DNA from: Terriglobales bacterium | Lineage (GTDB): Bacteria; Acidobacteriota; Terriglobia; Terriglobales; Acidobacteriaceae | DNA: 63,490 nt | NCBI GenBank assembly: GCA_015654835.1 | Contig: JAATGG010000266.1 | Coordinates: 1 to 63,490 of the forward strand | Direction of reading: 5' to 3' | Part shown: positions 61,663 through 63,490 of the stretch, one piece after another | Position numbering within the stretch: the stretch's first letter is position 1 | How the letters are laid out: each line of letters opens with the position of its first letter | Translations under genes and position numbers: made by a program | Notes under the pieces: model-generated | The model's input: the letters and a program-made list of their open reading frames with translations, nothing else | Told to the model about the DNA's origin: nothing | The model's database searches: none

Positions 61663-63490
61663 ATGAATCTGATGATTGTTGAAAGCCCCAACAAGGTAAA
61701 GAAGATCAAAACCTTGCTTGGATCGGGATGGGACGTTGCCGCCAGCGTGGGCCATGTGCGCGATCTGCCGCAGAAATCCTTGGGCGTAACCACGCCCGAC
61801 TACCAACTGCAGTATGAGTTCACCGAGCGCGGCAAGGGCGTAATCGACGGCCTCAAATCCCGTGCGAAACAGGCCGACGCCGTCTATCTGGCGACTGACC
61901 CCGACCGTGAGGGAGAAGCGATTGCCTGGCACCTCAAAGAGTCTCTGAATCTCAAGCAATACCAGCGCGTCACCTTCGACGCCATTACCCAGGACGTGAT
62001 CCATAAAGCGCTGCGAACACCGCGTCAGTTGGACATGAACCTGGTGCACGCGCAAGAGGCGCGGCGTGGCGCGGATCGTCTGGTGGGCTACAAGGTTTCG
62101 CCGGCTCTCTCGCGCGAGACAGGCATTGCGCGCCTCAGCGCCGGCCGTGTGCAAACCGTTGCCGTTCGCTTTGTTGTCGACCGTCAGCGGGAGATCGAGA
62201 ACTTCAAGACGACCAAACATTTTGGCGCCGAAGCCATCTTCGAAGACGGCAAGTGGACGGCGCAATGGGACACGGCGCCCTTTCTCAAAAAAGGCGAGAA
62301 GTACATTCTCGACTCGGCATTGGCGGAGCAGGCTGCCCAGTGCCGCGCCTTCAAGGTCATCGATGCGGCTACCAAAAAGGCCCATCAGGCGCCGCCCGCA
62401 CCCTTTACGACCTCCACACTGCTTCAGGCGGCCAGCGTGACGCTGGGCTTCAAGCCCGACCAGACTGCCCAGCTTGCGCAAAAGCTCTTCGAGCAGGGTT
62501 TGATCACGTATCACCGCACGGATAGCCAGAATTTTTCAGCCGAAGCACTGGCTGAAATTCGCGCCTTCGCCCAGGCCAATAACCTTCCCATTCCGGCCAA
62601 GCCGCGTACGTGGAAGTCGAAGGCAAGCGCCCAGGAAGCGCACGAAGCGATTCGGCCCACACACTTGGAAGACCGCTCGGCCGGCGAGGACGAGGCCCAG
62701 AGGAGGCTCTACTCTCTTATCTGGAACCGAGCCATCGCCTGCCAGCTTGCCGATGCCGAATACAGCGTGAATACGCTCCGGTTGGAGGCGCAGCAGGGAG
62801 AGCAGAAGTTCTTCTTCAAGAGCACTGGCCGCACGCTGGTGTTTCCCGGCTGGCGCGGCCTGACCGCCAAAGATGCTGCCGAAGATGCGGATGAGCATGC
62901 GGACAACAAAGACGAGGACAACGGAAAGGTTCCTGCGCTTTCGATCGGTACCGAACTGGAATCGACCAGCACCCGCGTCCTGAATAAGCAGACGAAGCCG
63001 CCGAACGGTTATACCCAGGCCAGCCTGATCAAGAAGCTGGAAAGCGAAGGCATTGGACGCCCTTCCACCTATCCCGCCATTCTGAAAAATGTGCTGACCC
63101 GCGGTTATCTGATCGAGGGCAAGAAGATTCTTTCGGCTTCCGATCTGGCCATGCTGCTGATCGATGCCCTCACTGGAAAATTTCGGTTCGTCGAGTACGA
63201 CTACACCCGCGCGCTGGAGCAGAGCCTCGACGATATTGCCAGCGGCAAGGCTCTCTATCTCAGCGTGGTTTCCGCGCTCGACACGCAACTCACCGCAGAA
63301 TTGGGCCAGTTCCATGTTGCCCAGCGCCCCGAGTTTGCCGCGCATCGGACCGTAGGAGAGCCTCCAGCCGCCGACCGGCCCGGCATTCCCTGCCCTAAAT
63401 GCAAAGTCGGACGGCTGCGGCGCCCCGAGGGGAAAGACTTCTTCGGGTGCGACCAGTTCCGCCAGGGATGCACGTTCATTGTCAGCACCG
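61663..63490 (+). CDS. topA: type IA DNA topoisomerase, 5' part (cut by window edge)
   Basis: Relaxes negative supercoils through a 5'-phosphotyrosine. 609 codons are visible and the frame is open to the end. Toprim: LMIVESPNKVKKI and YLATDPDREGEAIAWHL with the metal Asp residues. EARRGADRLVGYKVSPAL, RLSAGRVQTVAVRFV, then the catalytic Tyr in LITYHRTDSQNFS, and EAHEAIRPTHL, ESEGIGRPSTYPAIL. Near the edge the first zinc ribbon appears: CPKCKVGRL and FFGCDQFRQGC. The N-terminus reads SPNKVKKI rather than the common SPAKAKTI, as in some element-associated topoisomerases. The 117 bp upstream of the ATG contain no gene. Confidence 0.93.
   Translation, partial: MNLMIVESPNKVKKIKTLLGSGWDVAASVGHVRDLPQKSLGVTTPDYQLQYEFTERGKGVIDGLKSRAKQADAVYLATDPDREGEAIAWHLKESLNLKQYQRVTFDAITQDVIHKALRTPRQLDMNLVHAQEARRGADRLVGYKVSPALSRETGIARLSAGRVQTVAVRFVVDRQREIENFKTTKHFGAEAIFEDGKWTAQWDTAPFLKKGEKYILDSALAEQAAQCRAFKVIDAATKKAHQAPPAPFTTSTLLQAASVTLGFKPDQTAQLAQKLFEQGLITYHRTDSQNFSAEALAEIRAFAQANNLPIPAKPRTWKSKASAQEAHEAIRPTHLEDRSAGEDEAQRRLYSLIWNRAIACQLADAEYSVNTLRLEAQQGEQKFFFKSTGRTLVFPGWRGLTAKDAAEDADEHADNKDEDNGKVPALSIGTELESTSTRVLNKQTKPPNGYTQASLIKKLESEGIGRPSTYPAILKNVLTRGYLIEGKKILSASDLAMLLIDALTGKFRFVEYDYTRALEQSLDDIASGKALYLSVVSALDTQLTAELGQFHVAQRPEFAAHRTVGEPPAADRPGIPCPKCKVGRLRRPEGKDFFGCDQFRQGCTFIVST

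Noticed and set aside
1-63490. Mobile element, CRISPR array or biosynthetic island
   Set aside because: No transposase, integrase, tRNA with direct repeat, regular repeat-spacer pattern, NRPS or PKS modules seen.

Overview
The window is 63.5 kb of GC-rich (about 60%) chromosomal DNA with long co-oriented operons and no insertion sequence, integrase, tRNA, rRNA or CRISPR array that I can see. Gene content (complete flagellar export operon, large nuo operon, PdxST vitamin B6 route, hut cluster, exopolysaccharide locus, SET-domain protein) and protein style fit a soil Acidobacteriota, probably the Acidobacteriaceae/Terriglobia. That placement is an inference from general resemblance, not a search result.

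Layout. (1) 1-7.6 kb, minus strand: flagellar export and switch operon fliN-fliO-fliP-fliQ-fliR-flhB-flhA-fliA-fliM. fliM carries an in-frame TGA, after which clear FliM homology continues to the window edge. (2) 7.9-9.5 kb: pdxS-pdxT. (3) 9.6-11.1 kb: an orphan cytochrome oxidase subunit III and two small uncharacterised ORFs. (4) 11.4-25.1 kb: NADH dehydrogenase operon nuoA-C-D-x-E-F-G-H-J-K-L-M-N. It lacks nuoB and nuoI and has an unknown small gene between nuoD and nuoE. (5) 25.2-39.3 kb: exopolysaccharide region with three family-4 glycosyltransferases, a NodB-like deacetylase, a MurJ-type flippase, an O-antigen ligase/polymerase, an unusual single-chain fusion of a Wzz/GumC-type co-polymerase to a Wza/GumB-type export protein, and divergent UDP-sugar epimerase and dehydrogenase genes. 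A HipA-like kinase with a small partner is inserted here. A phosphoglycosyl transferase at 46 kb probably starts the same polymer. (6) 39.5-45.9 kb: histidine degradation genes hutF-hutU-hutI coupled to an M20 amidohydrolase that may replace HutG, plus an FAH-family protein. (7) 47.4-54.2 kb: DUF2076 protein, enolase-superfamily racemase/OSB synthase with a GNAT partner, MazG, prepilin peptidase, secreted TPR protein, and a SET-domain protein with a histone-like basic tail. (8) 54.3-57.5 kb: dnaX-ybaB-recR. (9) 57.7-63.5 kb: single-domain response regulator, an ABC ATPase with a C-terminal AAA-associated domain plus a fused double permease, and the 5' part of a type IA topoisomerase gene running off the edge.

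The most unusual items are the co-polymerase/export-protein fusion with an internal lipobox (32414-34945), the double C9 tract inside a glycosyltransferase gene (26425-26443), the nonsense codon in fliM, the absence of nuoB and nuoI, the H1-like tail on the SET protein, and the likely M20-for-HutG replacement.
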